A stretch of 64,000 nt of DNA from contig NZ_JAKCWP010000002.1 of the NCBI RefSeq assembly GCF_028767125.1, positions 499,930-563,929 on the forward strand, in the 5' to 3' direction. The notes below the pieces were generated by a model. The model was not told where the DNA came from. It saw nothing but the letters and a program-made list of their open reading frames with translations, and ran no database searches. The translations under genes and the position numbers were made by a program. Shown piece after piece: positions 54,996 through 63,633 of the stretch (position 1 is its first letter; every line of letters begins with the position of its first letter). Source of the stretch: Chelativorans sp. YIM 93263. GTDB lineage: Bacteria; Pseudomonadota; Alphaproteobacteria; Rhizobiales; Rhizobiaceae.

Positions 54996-56372
54996 ATGCT
55001 GCTGAAAAATGACCAACTCGATCAATGGGACCGGGAGACTTTCTTCCACCCCTCCACCCATCTCGCCCAGCATGCCCGCGGCGAAAGCCAGAACCGGATC
55101 GTAACCGGCGGTAAAGGCGTCTATATTGAGGATCGCGACGGCAAGCGCCTGCTCGATGCCTTTGCCGGGCTCTACTGCGTCAATGTCGGCTATGGCCGCA
55201 CGGAAATCGCCGATGCCATCGCCGAGCAGGCAAAGGAACTTGCCTACTATCACGCCTATGTCGGCCACGGCACCGAGGCGTCCATCACCCTGGCCAAGAT
55301 GATCCTCGACCGGACGCCCGAATCGATGTCGAAGGTCTATTTCGGCCTCGGCGGCTCGGACGCGAACGAGACCAACGTCAAGCTGATCTGGTACTACAAC
55401 AACATTCTCGGCCGTCCCGAGAAGAAGAAGATCATCTCGCGCTGGCGCGGCTATCACGGTTCCGGCCTGATGACCGGCTCGCTCACCGGGCTTGAGCTGT
55501 TCCACAAGAAGTTCGACCTGCCGCTGGCGCAGGTTTTGCACACGGAAGCGCCGTACTATTATCGCCGCCCGGACCCCGGTATGAGCGAGGAAGCCTTCAC
55601 GGCCCATCTCGTGGCTGAGCTTGAAGCACTGATCGAGCGTGAGGGCGCCGACACCATTGCGGCCTTTATCGGTGAGCCTGTACTGGGCACCGGCGGCATC
55701 GTGCCTCCCCCGGCCGGTTACTGGCAGGAAATCCAAAAGGTGCTGAAGAAGCACGACATCCTGTTGGTTGCAGACGAGGTCGTAACCGGTTTCGGCCGCC
55801 TCGGCTCCATGACCGGCTCCAAGCACTACGACATCGAGCCCGACCTCATCACCATCGCAAAGGGACTCACCTCGGCATATGCACCGCTTTCCGGCTCCGT
55901 CGTCGGCAAGAAGATGTGGGACGTGCTGGAGCGCGGCACGGACGAGAACGGCCCTATCGGTCACGGTTGGACCTACTCCGCCCACCCCATCGGCGCGGCC
56001 GCCGGTATCGCCAATCTGAAGCTGGTCGACAGCCTCGGGCTGGTGGAGAACGCCGGCGAGACTGGTGCCTATTTCGTCCAGGCGATGAAGGATGCCCTCG
56101 GTGATCACGCCCATGTGGGCGAGGTGCGCGGTGAAGGCATGCTCTGCGCGGTTGAATTCACCGAGGACAAGGAAAGCCGCCGCGCCTTTGATCCCTCGCA
56201 GAAGATCGGCCCGCAGATGGCCGCCGCTTTGTTGAGCGAGGGCGTCATCGGCCGCGCCATGCCGCAGGGCGACATTCTCGGCTTCGCTCCGCCGCTCTGC
56301 CTGTCGCGCGAAGAGGCGGACAAGGTCGTTGAAGCGACCGCCAAGGCTGTCAAGACGGTCTTCAAGGACTGA
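54996..56372 (+). CDS. doeD: Class III aminotransferase, DoeD-like
   Basis: A 458-residue PLP aminotransferase of class III. The PLP lysine is K289 (ITIAKGLTSAYAPLSG), and LVADEVVTGFGRLGSM is the conserved strand. The large N-terminal HPSTHLAQHARGE region is typical of omega-aminotransferases. At the end of the ectoine cluster it matches DoeD/Atf, which converts diaminobutyrate to aspartate semialdehyde, the substrate of the upstream dehydrogenase. AGGAGA lies 5 bases before ATG 54996. A GC-rich hairpin follows. Confidence 0.87.
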   Translation: MLLKNDQLDQWDRETFFHPSTHLAQHARGESQNRIVTGGKGVYIEDRDGKRLLDAFAGLYCVNVGYGRTEIADAIAEQAKELAYYHAYVGHGTEASITLAKMILDRTPESMSKVYFGLGGSDANETNVKLIWYYNNILGRPEKKKIISRWRGYHGSGLMTGSLTGLELFHKKFDLPLAQVLHTEAPYYYRRPDPGMSEEAFTAHLVAELEALIEREGADTIAAFIGEPVLGTGGIVPPPAGYWQEIQKVLKKHDILLVADEVVTGFGRLGSMTGSKHYDIEPDLITIAKGLTSAYAPLSGSVVGKKMWDVLERGTDENGPIGHGWTYSAHPIGAAAGIANLKLVDSLGLVENAGETGAYFVQAMKDALGDHAHVGEVRGEGMLCAVEFTEDKESRRAFDPSQKIGPQMAAALLSEGVIGRAMPQGDILGFAPPLCLSREEADKVVEATAKAVKTVFKD

Positions 56373-56401
56373 ATAGACGTACACTCGTGCGGCGAGTAAT
56401 T

Positions 56402-56432
56402 GCGGCCCCCTACCGCTACGGCGGGGGGCCGT
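56402..56432 (+). terminator. GC-rich hairpin after the aminotransferase gene
   Basis: CGGCCCCC pairs with GGGGGCCG around a 12-base loop about 30 bases after the stop. There is no T-tract, so it may end the ectoine unit with a factor or stabilise the message. Confidence 0.55.
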
Positions 56433-56516
56433 TACGCGCAGCCCTTGCCTCGTGCCGCCTGTTCGGTCATTGCTTCTCTTTCCAAATTCAAGAGATCATG
56501 CCGAAAGCAGAGCGCC

Positions 56517-57167
56517 ATGAGCGAAATTGTCCTGCATAACTACTTCCGCTCTTCGACGTCCTATCGGGTGCGGATCGCGCTCGCCATGAAGGGTGTCGAC
56601 TACAAATACGTCGCGCATCATCTGCGCCATGGCGAACATCGCGGCGAGAACTACCTATCCGTCAATCCGCAGGGCCTCGTGCCCGCTCTCGTCTGGAACG
56701 ACGAGACGGTGGTGACGCAATCGCTGGCGATCATGGAGTTTCTAAACGAGATGGTGCCGGAGCCGCCGCTTCTGCCAGGCAATCCACACGGGCGGGCGCG
56801 TGTGCGCATGCTCTCGCAGATGATCGCGTGCGAAATTCACCCAGTGAACAATCTGCGCGTGCTGAACAGCTTGCGCAGCCGTTTCGGTGCGGATGACGAA
56901 GCAGTGGCGGAATGGTTTCGCCACTGGGTCGATGAAACCTTTCGGCCCATGGAGCAGATGCTGACCTCAGCCCCCGAAACCGGAACCTTTTGCCACGGAG
57001 AGCAGCCGGGCATGGCTGATATCTGCCTGGTAGCGCAGGTCGCCAATAATGCCCGCTTCAATGTCGATATGTCGCCTTACCCGACAATCCGACGCATTCA
57101 TGAAGCCTGCATGGCGCTGCCCGCCTTCACCGAGGCCGCGCCCAAGAACCAACCGGATGCAGAGTAG
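56517..57167 (+). CDS. maiA: Maleylacetoacetate isomerase-like glutathione S-transferase
   Basis: A 216-residue zeta-class GST. The N-terminal thioredoxin fold carries the catalytic SSTSYRVRIAL motif, VNPQGLVPAL and QSLAIMEFL; the C-terminal helical domain has IHPVNNLRVL and the zeta-class QPGMADICLVAQV. Such enzymes isomerise maleylacetoacetate to fumarylacetoacetate in tyrosine breakdown using glutathione. No hmgA or fahA is nearby, so the physiological substrate is uncertain. ATG 56517 begins MSEIVLHNYF. Confidence 0.86.
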   Translation: MSEIVLHNYFRSSTSYRVRIALAMKGVDYKYVAHHLRHGEHRGENYLSVNPQGLVPALVWNDETVVTQSLAIMEFLNEMVPEPPLLPGNPHGRARVRMLSQMIACEIHPVNNLRVLNSLRSRFGADDEAVAEWFRHWVDETFRPMEQMLTSAPETGTFCHGEQPGMADICLVAQVANNARFNVDMSPYPTIRRIHEACMALPAFTEAAPKNQPDAE

Positions 57168-57235
57168 ACTGGCGCCTCAGATGAGCACAGACGCCGGTCC
57201 AAACAGACCGTGGGCGCGAGGCTGCGAATTTCGTT

Positions 57236-57703
57236 CTAGTCGGGCATGAAAAGGACGAGGGTTTCGGCGATCATCGCCGGCTTGTCCTCACCTTCCACCT
57301 CCATTGTGGATTCGGTTTTGACCAGAAACTGCGCCTCGGAGCGCTCGTCGATGGACATTAAGCGCGAGCGCAAGCGAACGCGGGCTCCAGCCTTGACCGG
57401 CGTGATAAAGCGAACCCGGTCGAGACCGTAATTGATTATGGTTCCGATTTCCCGAGGCCACGCGCCGATCTCGTATGACAGAGAAGAGATCAGGGAGAGC
57501 GTGAGATAGCCATGCGCAATGGTTGCGCCGAGAGGGCTTTCACGGCGGGCTCTCTCCTGGTCCACATGGATCCATTGATGATCGTTGGTGGTTTCGGCAA
57601 AGCGATCGATCATGGCCTGATCGATCGTTATCCAGCTCGAGACGCCCAGTTCCTCCCCGACTAGCGCTCGTAGTGTCTCGACGCTTTCCCGCTTGTCCGT
57701 CAT
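57236..57703 (-). CDS. MaoC/PhaJ-like (R)-specific enoyl-CoA hydratase
   Basis: A 155-residue hot-dog fold hydratase with the hydratase-2 motif TTNDHQWIHVDQERA followed by IAHGYLTLSLISSL. Such enzymes hydrate enoyl-CoA to (R)-3-hydroxyacyl-CoA and can feed PHA synthase; a phaC gene is present at 28.5 kb. GGAGG lies five bases before ATG 57703. It diverges from rirA across 197 bases. Confidence 0.87.
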   Translation of the reverse strand: MTDKRESVETLRALVGEELGVSSWITIDQAMIDRFAETTNDHQWIHVDQERARRESPLGATIAHGYLTLSLISSLSYEIGAWPREIGTIINYGLDRVRFITPVKAGARVRLRSRLMSIDERSEAQFLVKTESTMEVEGEDKPAMIAETLVLFMPD

Positions 57704-57900
57704 GCTAACCTCCACGTTTTCAACTAAGCCCTTAGAACCTGGAGACGTGGTGACGGAGGGGGTAAGCTGCGTCAAGTCACGTCTCCGCCCATGCAGAGCG
57801 GTTATTCCTGAGCAATAACATCACGTTTTTCATTTCATCTCTGGAAACGTTCTAAACTATACGCCATATTGGGCCTACGATCGCGATCGAAAGGGATTCC

Positions 57901-58365
57901 ATGCGTCTCACCCGGCAGACCAACTACGCTATCCGTATTCTCATGTATTGTGCCGCCAACGAGGGACAACTGAGCCGGATTCCGGATATCGCACGGGCCT
58001 ATTCGCTTTCCGACCTCTTCCTGTTCAAGATTCTCCAGCCATTGGTCGAGAACGGGTTCGTTCAAACCGTGCGCGGTCGCAATGGCGGGGTGCGCCTGGC
58101 CAAGCCCGCCGAGGAAATCAATCTGTTCGAGGTCGTGCGGGCAACGGAAGACAGCTTTGCGATGGCCGAATGTTTTGAGAACGATTCGGCGGAGTGCCCG
58201 CTCGTCGATAGCTGCGGCCTGAACGAGGCTTTGCGCAACGCCCTGGGCGCCTTCTTTGAAGTGCTCGCTTCCTATTCGATCCGCGACCTCGTCGATGCGC
58301 GGCCGAATATGCGCGACCTGCTGGGCATCGAAACACCGGAAGAGCGCACGATAGCGGCCAGTTAG
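57901..58365 (+). CDS. rirA: Iron-responsive regulator RirA (Rrf2 family)
   Basis: A 154-residue Rrf2-family repressor. The N-terminus MRLTRQTNYAIRILMYCAAN and the winged-helix FKILQPLVENGFVQTVRGRNGG are near-identical to rhizobial RirA. The Fe-S cluster ligands C91, C99 and C105 (AECFENDSAECPLVDSCGLNEA) are conserved. RirA represses iron uptake when iron is sufficient. A small membrane protein and sco follow, which suggests a link to copper and cytochrome oxidase assembly, though rirA is usually independent. Confidence 0.93.
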   Translation: MRLTRQTNYAIRILMYCAANEGQLSRIPDIARAYSLSDLFLFKILQPLVENGFVQTVRGRNGGVRLAKPAEEINLFEVVRATEDSFAMAECFENDSAECPLVDSCGLNEALRNALGAFFEVLASYSIRDLVDARPNMRDLLGIETPEERTIAAS

Positions 58366-58442
58366 CAGCCCGTCACAACCCAACGAGCGCTTGCGACAGT
58401 TTGCATGTTTGCTTCCTCGTTCACGAGGGTTATTCTTTTGTC

Positions 58443-58595
58443 ATGAATATGCGCACCGTCCAGGCATTCTTCGCGCCGGTCGCCATAGCGCTCGCGCTGT
58501 CGGCCACGGCCGGGCTTGGATTGGCGATGTGGCTCGAGAACGGGCCAGCGCTTCTTCTTTCGCTTGCCCAGACAGGGCTTGCCTGGTGTTTCTAG
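58443..58595 (+). CDS. 50-residue membrane protein upstream of sco
   Basis: A 50-residue protein starting MNMRTVQAFFAPVAIALALS with one or two hydrophobic helices and ending SLAQTGLAWCF. It lies 11 bases before the Sco gene and looks co-translated. Short proteins of this type occur next to sco genes in rhizobia, so it may aid Sco or the oxidase. No family function is known to me. Confidence 0.65.
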   Translation: MNMRTVQAFFAPVAIALALSATAGLGLAMWLENGPALLLSLAQTGLAWCF

Positions 58596-58606
58596 GATAA
58601 TCACCC

Positions 58607-59185
58607 ATGATGCGTTACATTCTCGCCGGTATCCTTGTCCTCGTAGTCGTCGCGGTTGGGGTACTGACTTTCGAGTGGTACCGTAATCAGAATTCAGCGG
58701 TCGCCTTTGGCGCTCCCTTCGAGCTCGTCGATCATAATGGCGAAACGATCACCGAGGCGGCCTTCCAGGGCAGCCCGACGGCAGTGTTTTTCGGGTTCAC
58801 CCACTGCCCCGAAGTGTGCCCGACGACGCTTTTTGAGCTCGACGGCTGGCTGGACCAGATGGGAGAGAGCGGCGAGGAGGTGGATGCATTCTTCGTTTCC
58901 GTCGATCCTGAGCGGGACACGGCGGAGGTGATGAAGACCTATCTGGAGAATGTTTCAGATCGGATTACCGGCATCACCGGTGATCCGGAGAGTGTCGCCG
59001 CCATGATCAAGGATTTTCATGTTTTCGCCCGCAAGGTGGAATTGGAAAACGGTGACTACACCATGGACCACACCGCATCGATCATGCTGTTCGACCGGCA
59101 GGGGGATTTCTTCGGCACGATCGCCTATGAAGAAAATCCGGACACGGCTATCGCCAAGCTGCACCGGCTGGTAAACGAGGGCTGA
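58607..59185 (+). CDS. sco: SCO1/SenC family copper chaperone
   Basis: A 192-residue Sco protein with one N-terminal membrane helix (residues 4-22) and a periplasmic thioredoxin-like domain. The copper ligands are C67 and C71 (FTHCPEVCPTT) and H155 (YTMDHTASI). It delivers copper to the CuA site of cytochrome c oxidase or acts as a thiol reductase for it. The start could also be the next codon, ATG 58610. Confidence 0.93.
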   Translation: MMRYILAGILVLVVVAVGVLTFEWYRNQNSAVAFGAPFELVDHNGETITEAAFQGSPTAVFFGFTHCPEVCPTTLFELDGWLDQMGESGEEVDAFFVSVDPERDTAEVMKTYLENVSDRITGITGDPESVAAMIKDFHVFARKVELENGDYTMDHTASIMLFDRQGDFFGTIAYEENPDTAIAKLHRLVNEG

Positions 59186-59210
59186 CCGTCCCTTCGCTAG
59201 TTCCGGACCC

Positions 59211-60083
59211 ATGCCTCAGATCCGCTTTTATTTCCAGTATCAGGGCGCTCTCGCCCGTCGTGCCTATGAGATTCTCGAGTCCGAATTCGAGGACGATGGA
59301 CTCGCTATAGCCACCTTCGAGGTCGACGAAGAAAACGATGTTCACGAGATCTCGGCCTATGCGATCGAGAACTCGGAGACGATCCGCGAACGCATCGCCA
59401 ACGCCCTTGCCGCCCTGCCCGAGCAGGCGGAAATCATGGCCGAAGAACTACCGGACGTCGATTGGGTGGCGCTTTCGCTTGAAGGACTGCACGCGGTGCG
59501 CGCAGGACGTTTTCTAGTGCACGGCGCGCATGAGCGTAACCGGCGGCGCCCCGGTGAAATTGGCATCGAAATCGAGGCGGGACTCGCGTTCGGCACCGGC
59601 CATCATGGCACCACGGCGGGCTGCCTGGAAATGCTAGAGCAGGTGGTGCGCCGTGAACGGCCGCGCAACGCGCTGGACCTGGGGACCGGCAGCGCAGTGC
59701 TTGCCATCGCCATGGCGAAGCTCGCGCGCACCCCGACCCTCGCGACGGATATTGATCCCGTCGCCACGAGCATTGCAGAGGGAAACGCGCGTGTGAACGA
59801 GGTCGGCCGCTTGATCAGCGCGGCGACCGCGTCCGGTTTTCATCACCCGGCCTTTGCCACCAAAGGCCCTTTCGATCTCATCGTGGCGAACATTCTGGCT
59901 AACCCGTTGATGAAGCTGGCGCCCGGAATGGCACGCCACTTGGCGCCGCAAGGCTCTCTCATTTTATCGGGCATTCTCGACCGTCAGCGCCGCGCGGTCA
60001 TCGCCGCCTATGTCAATCAGGGCTTCCGGCATATGCAAACGCTGCATCGGGACGGCTGGGCGACCCTCCACCTGAAGCGCTGA
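59211..60083 (+). CDS. prmA: Ribosomal protein L11 methyltransferase
   Basis: A 290-residue PrmA. The N-terminal substrate-binding half precedes the SAM domain with FGTGHHGTTAGCLEML, ALDLGTGSAVLAIAMAKL and DLIVANILANPLMKLAP. It trimethylates ribosomal protein L11. It is transcribed 25 bases after sco. The terminator at 60.1 kb, which mainly serves the gene on the other strand, lies just behind it. Confidence 0.94.
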   Translation: MPQIRFYFQYQGALARRAYEILESEFEDDGLAIATFEVDEENDVHEISAYAIENSETIRERIANALAALPEQAEIMAEELPDVDWVALSLEGLHAVRAGRFLVHGAHERNRRRPGEIGIEIEAGLAFGTGHHGTTAGCLEMLEQVVRRERPRNALDLGTGSAVLAIAMAKLARTPTLATDIDPVATSIAEGNARVNEVGRLISAATASGFHHPAFATKGPFDLIVANILANPLMKLAPGMARHLAPQGSLILSGILDRQRRAVIAAYVNQGFRHMQTLHRDGWATLHLKR

Positions 60084-60091
60084 CGGCAAAG

Positions 60092-60118
60092 AAAAAGGCG
60101 GCTGTGCAAACAGCCGCC
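60092..60118 (-). terminator. Intrinsic terminator of the DUF1127 gene
   Basis: GGCGGCTGT pairs perfectly with ACAGCCGCC around a GCAA loop. On the minus strand five T residues follow the stem, about 25 bases after the DUF1127 stop. Confidence 0.9.
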
Positions 60119-60141
60119 CGGCACAAGTGATCGGCGGTAAA

Positions 60142-60318
60142 TTAGTATATCGTGGACGCGCCATTGCGGCGCAGCTCTTCACGGGTATAGCCGTGCGCCC
60201 GCAGCGTCTCATCGTCAAGCATCAGGAGTGCGCCGTTGACGTAACGCCGCACCTGCCGCTGGCGCGCGTCCATCAGAGCATCCATTGCGTTACGGAAAAA
60301 TCCTCTTTTCGCGCTCAC
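60142..60318 (-). CDS. DUF1127 small protein (GTG start)
   Basis: A 58-residue basic protein of the DUF1127 family (RRYVNGALLMLDDETLRAHG, then YTREELRRNG). Such proteins are abundant in rhizobia and in some cases affect phosphate, RNA or stress responses. It starts at GTG 60318 with AAAGGGA six bases upstream, and an intrinsic terminator follows. It was recovered directly from the sequence because it is shorter than usual gene-size cut-offs. Confidence 0.88.
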   Translation of the reverse strand: MSAKRGFFRNAMDALMDARQRQVRRYVNGALLMLDDETLRAHGYTREELRRNGASTIY

Positions 60319-60536
60319 TTGAAATCCCTTTCCTTATAGAGGTCATCCTCCACACCCGGAAAGGTAAGCATTACTGTCCGAATAACCAGCGCGGTTTATG
60401 CATGTCTGCCATTCACTCTTCGCATATGCGAAGGAAGATACTGCACTGCAGCATCAACAAGACTGAATGGTACATTGCCCGCATCGGCTCAGCAGTTTAG
60501 TTTCCGCTTATCGTCAGCCCCTAAATCGGATTTTTT

Positions 60537-62363
60537 ATGTTCCAGATTTTCAACAGCACTGCCGACCCCACCCACGCCAAGCCGCGCATAGAACGCCTGC
60601 GCAAGCTGATGGCGGAGCACGACCTTGACGGTGTGCTCGTGCCGCGCAGCGATGAGCATCAGGGCGAATATGTGGCGGTGTGCTCCGAGCGTTTGGCATG
60701 GCTGACAGGCTTCACCGGTTCCGCCGGCGCGGCGCTTATCCTGCGCGATAAAGCCATCCTGTTCGTCGACGGTCGCTATACGCTGCAAGCGAAGGAGCAG
60801 ACCGATCCGGAGCTGTTCACAATCGAAAGCCTGATCGACAATCCGCCGCGGGAGTGGATGAAGGCAAACCTGCCGAAGCGCTCGCGCGTCGGCTTCGACC
60901 CGTGGCTGCATACGATCGGCGAGATCAAGGCACTGCGAGAGGCATTGGAGGAAGCGGGCACGGAGTTAATGCCGCTCGAACGCAATCCTGTCGACGCCAT
61001 TTGGGATGATCGGCCGGCACCACCTGCCGAGCCCGTGCGCATTCACCCGCTGGAGCGTGCTGGAGAGGCCGCTGCCGACAAGCTTTCGCGGCTTGCCGAG
61101 ACGCTGAAGGAGGGAGGAGCGGACCACATGGTCCTCACCGATCCGTCCTCTATAGCCTGGAGCTTCAATATCCGCGGCAGCGATGTCCCGCATACACCGC
61201 TTGCCCTCGGGTTCGCCATTCTCTCGGCGGAAGGCAAACCACGCCTTTTTCTGGACCCGAAGAAGCTCTCCGGTGAGACGGAGCGCTATCTTCGCGACTT
61301 TGCCGAACTGCATCCGCCCGCCGAACTGGAGTCAACGCTTGCAGGCTTTTCGGAAAACGGCGCGAAGATCGGTCTCGACAGCGGCATTGCGGCGGAGCAA
61401 TTACGCCTTGTGGTGGAGGACAACGGCGGCTCAGTTGTGAGCGTGTCCGATCCGGCCGCCCTGCCCCGCGCGACGAAGAACGAAACGGAACTCCAAGGCG
61501 CGCGCGACGCACATCTGCGCGATGGCGCAGCGCTTGCCCGTTTTCTCGCCTGGCTGGATTCGCGAAAGCCGGAGGAACTGGACGAAATCACCGTCGTCAA
61601 GGAGCTTGAGGGCTTTCGCCGTCGCGCCGGCGAAGAGATGCAGATGCCGCTGCGAGACATCTCCTTCGACACGATTTCGGGCGCCGGGCCGAACGGCGCT
61701 ATCATCCATTATCGCGTAACCGAAAAGACGAACCGCCGTGCGGCGGCGGGAGAGCTTTTTCTAATCGATTCCGGCGGGCAGTATGAAGACGGCACGACGG
61801 ATGTGACGCGGACGGTTGCGCTCGGCGAACCGACAGAGGAGATGCGCCATCGCTTTACGCTCGTGCTCAAGGGCATGATCGCGCTTTCGATGCTGCGCTT
61901 TCCGGAAGGCACACGCGGGATGGACATTGATGCATTCGCACGCGTCGCGCTGTGGAAGGCCGGCCTGGATTACGGCCACGGCACGGGCCACGGCGTCGGC
62001 TCCTACCTGTCGGTGCATGAAGGCCCGCAGCGTATTGCAAAGACCGGTAAGGAGAAGCTGCGCACGGGCATGATTCTGTCCAACGAACCGGGCATTTACC
62101 GCGAAGGCCACTATGGCATACGGATCGAGAACCTGATCGTCGTCTCGCCTCCGGAAGCCATTCCGGGCGGCGAAAAGGAGATGCACGGTTTCGAGACACT
62201 GACGCTTGTACCGATCGACCGCCGCCTGATCGAAACCGCGCTCCTGAGTGACGACGAACGCACCTGGCTGAACGATTATCACCAACGTGTTTTCGACGAG
62301 ATCAGCCCGTTGGTGGATGGCAAGACGGCAGACTGGCTGAAGGAGGCGACTGCACCGCTGTAG
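60537..62363 (+). CDS. pepP: Long-form Xaa-Pro aminopeptidase (M24B)
   Basis: A 608-residue three-domain aminopeptidase P. Two creatinase-like N-terminal domains (LAWLTGFTGSAGAALIL; SIAWSFNIRGSDVPHTPLAL) are followed by the pita-bread catalytic domain with metal ligands in FLIDSGGQYEDGTTDVTRTV, GHGTGHGVGSYLSVHE, ILSNEPGIY and GIRIENLIVV. It cleaves N-terminal residues next to proline. Unlike the two M24 genes of the ectoine cluster, all metal ligands are intact. The length matches the eukaryote-like long form common in rhizobia. The gene symbol is by family and is uncertain. Confidence 0.9.
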   Translation: MFQIFNSTADPTHAKPRIERLRKLMAEHDLDGVLVPRSDEHQGEYVAVCSERLAWLTGFTGSAGAALILRDKAILFVDGRYTLQAKEQTDPELFTIESLIDNPPREWMKANLPKRSRVGFDPWLHTIGEIKALREALEEAGTELMPLERNPVDAIWDDRPAPPAEPVRIHPLERAGEAAADKLSRLAETLKEGGADHMVLTDPSSIAWSFNIRGSDVPHTPLALGFAILSAEGKPRLFLDPKKLSGETERYLRDFAELHPPAELESTLAGFSENGAKIGLDSGIAAEQLRLVVEDNGGSVVSVSDPAALPRATKNETELQGARDAHLRDGAALARFLAWLDSRKPEELDEITVVKELEGFRRRAGEEMQMPLRDISFDTISGAGPNGAIIHYRVTEKTNRRAAAGELFLIDSGGQYEDGTTDVTRTVALGEPTEEMRHRFTLVLKGMIALSMLRFPEGTRGMDIDAFARVALWKAGLDYGHGTGHGVGSYLSVHEGPQRIAKTGKEKLRTGMILSNEPGIYREGHYGIRIENLIVVSPPEAIPGGEKEMHGFETLTLVPIDRRLIETALLSDDERTWLNDYHQRVFDEISPLVDGKTADWLKEATAPL

Positions 62364-62455
62364 TCACAGCAGCCCGCGCCAAATTCGCGTTAGCCTCGGG
62401 CGTTCGCTGCTTGAAGCCAAACCGTTGGCTTCTCGTCCGCTTCGCGAACCGTTCT

Positions 62456-62755
62456 TTACCCTAGCAAATGCCGGAGGAGGATGAGAACGGCCGCCGCCGT
62501 CATGAACATGGGCAGCATACCCCAACCCGCGAGAGAAATTGCCGCGCCGACGGCAAGGGCAACCAATTCCGGCGTGCCACCATTAACGGCCGCCGGAGCG
62601 ACAAGCGTTGTCAAAACAGCAGCAGGAACGGCATTCAGGCCCGCTTCCACGCGCGGATGGATACGCTCGAACCGAGATAGGACCAGATGCCCACCGGCCC
62701 GCGTGGCGTAGGTGAGTACGGCACCGGCGATAATAACCCAGAAAGTGGTGCTCAT
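62456..62755 (-). CDS. azlD: AzlD-like branched-chain amino acid exporter subunit
   Basis: A 99-residue membrane protein with three to four helices (FWVIIAGAVLTYATRAGGHL; VEAGLNAVPAAVLTTLVAPA; LLILVAAATMFMP-like end). AzlD pairs with AzlC to export branched-chain amino acids or analogues. Its ATG overlaps the azlC stop (ATGA), so the two are coupled. Confidence 0.88.
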   Translation of the reverse strand: MSTTFWVIIAGAVLTYATRAGGHLVLSRFERIHPRVEAGLNAVPAAVLTTLVAPAAVNGGTPELVALAVGAAISLAGWGMLPMFMTAAAVLILLRHLLG

Positions 62756-63480
62756 TCATCGTCCTCCTGAAGCGGCAGGGGGGAGGGAAAAAGCGCACCG
62801 ACAAGAATACCGGCGAGCGCACCGATAGAGACATGCCAGGGTGAGCCCACCGTCCGGTATGCAATGATTGAGACAATCGCGCTCAAGCCAACGACGGGCA
62901 GCCAGAGCGGGCGCTTCCGGAAACCCATAACGAGCCCAAGGAAATAGATCGGTAGCAGAAAATCGATGCCCAGCGCATGCGGATCTGGAATAAGGCTGCC
63001 GAACAGCGCACCGAGCCAACTGTTCACGACCCAGAAAATATAGATTGGTAGGGCCATTCCCATATACCAGGAAAAGCTGATGCCCCTGCCCTGCTCCACA
63101 CGTTGCTCGGCCTCGGCAAATTGTGGGTCGACCAGAAAGAAGAAGCCAAAATAGCGCTGGAACACTGTCCAACCGGAAAGTTGACGGCCGATCGTCGCCG
63201 AGTAGAGTACATGGCGAAAATTAACCGCAAAAATAGACAGAACAATCAGCCAAGGCGCCACTTTGGTCCCGAAGAGATCGATCCCGACCATCTGGCTGGC
63301 GCCGGCATAGATCGTGGCGCTCATCAGAATCGCTTCGTAGGTGGTGAAGCCGTTCTCAACAGCCAGCGCGCCAAACAGCACGCCAAATGGAGCCGCAGCG
63401 ACAACAACGGGCGGGCTCGCGAGAAGGCCGCGCAGGAAATCGCTCCGCTGGCGTGGCGCGGCATAACTGTCAGCCGTCAT
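62752..63480 (-). CDS. azlC: AzlC-like branched-chain amino acid exporter subunit
   Basis: A 242-residue membrane protein of the AzlC family: GLLASPPVVVAAAPFGVLFGALAVENG, MSATIYAGASQMVGIDLFG, LSIFAVNFRHVLYSATIG and further hydrophobic segments give six to eight helices. With AzlD it forms an amino acid exporter related to YgaZH. It is coupled to azlD by a four-base overlap. Confidence 0.92.
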   Translation of the reverse strand: MTADSYAAPRQRSDFLRGLLASPPVVVAAAPFGVLFGALAVENGFTTYEAILMSATIYAGASQMVGIDLFGTKVAPWLIVLSIFAVNFRHVLYSATIGRQLSGWTVFQRYFGFFFLVDPQFAEAEQRVEQGRGISFSWYMGMALPIYIFWVVNSWLGALFGSLIPDPHALGIDFLLPIYFLGLVMGFRKRPLWLPVVGLSAIVSIIAYRTVGSPWHVSIGALAGILVGALFPSPLPLQEDDE

Positions 63481-63633
63481 GGGGAAACCTCCTGCCTGGG
63501 CAGCATAGGTCAGGAAGGCTGACCAGTCACATCAATTCCATTGAACCAGCCATAAGGACAAATGACCGGTAGAATCGCAATCCCGGCGCGGAACCTGTCC
63601 GCGCCGGGGCGAAATCCGCCTTGTGTGACTCCG

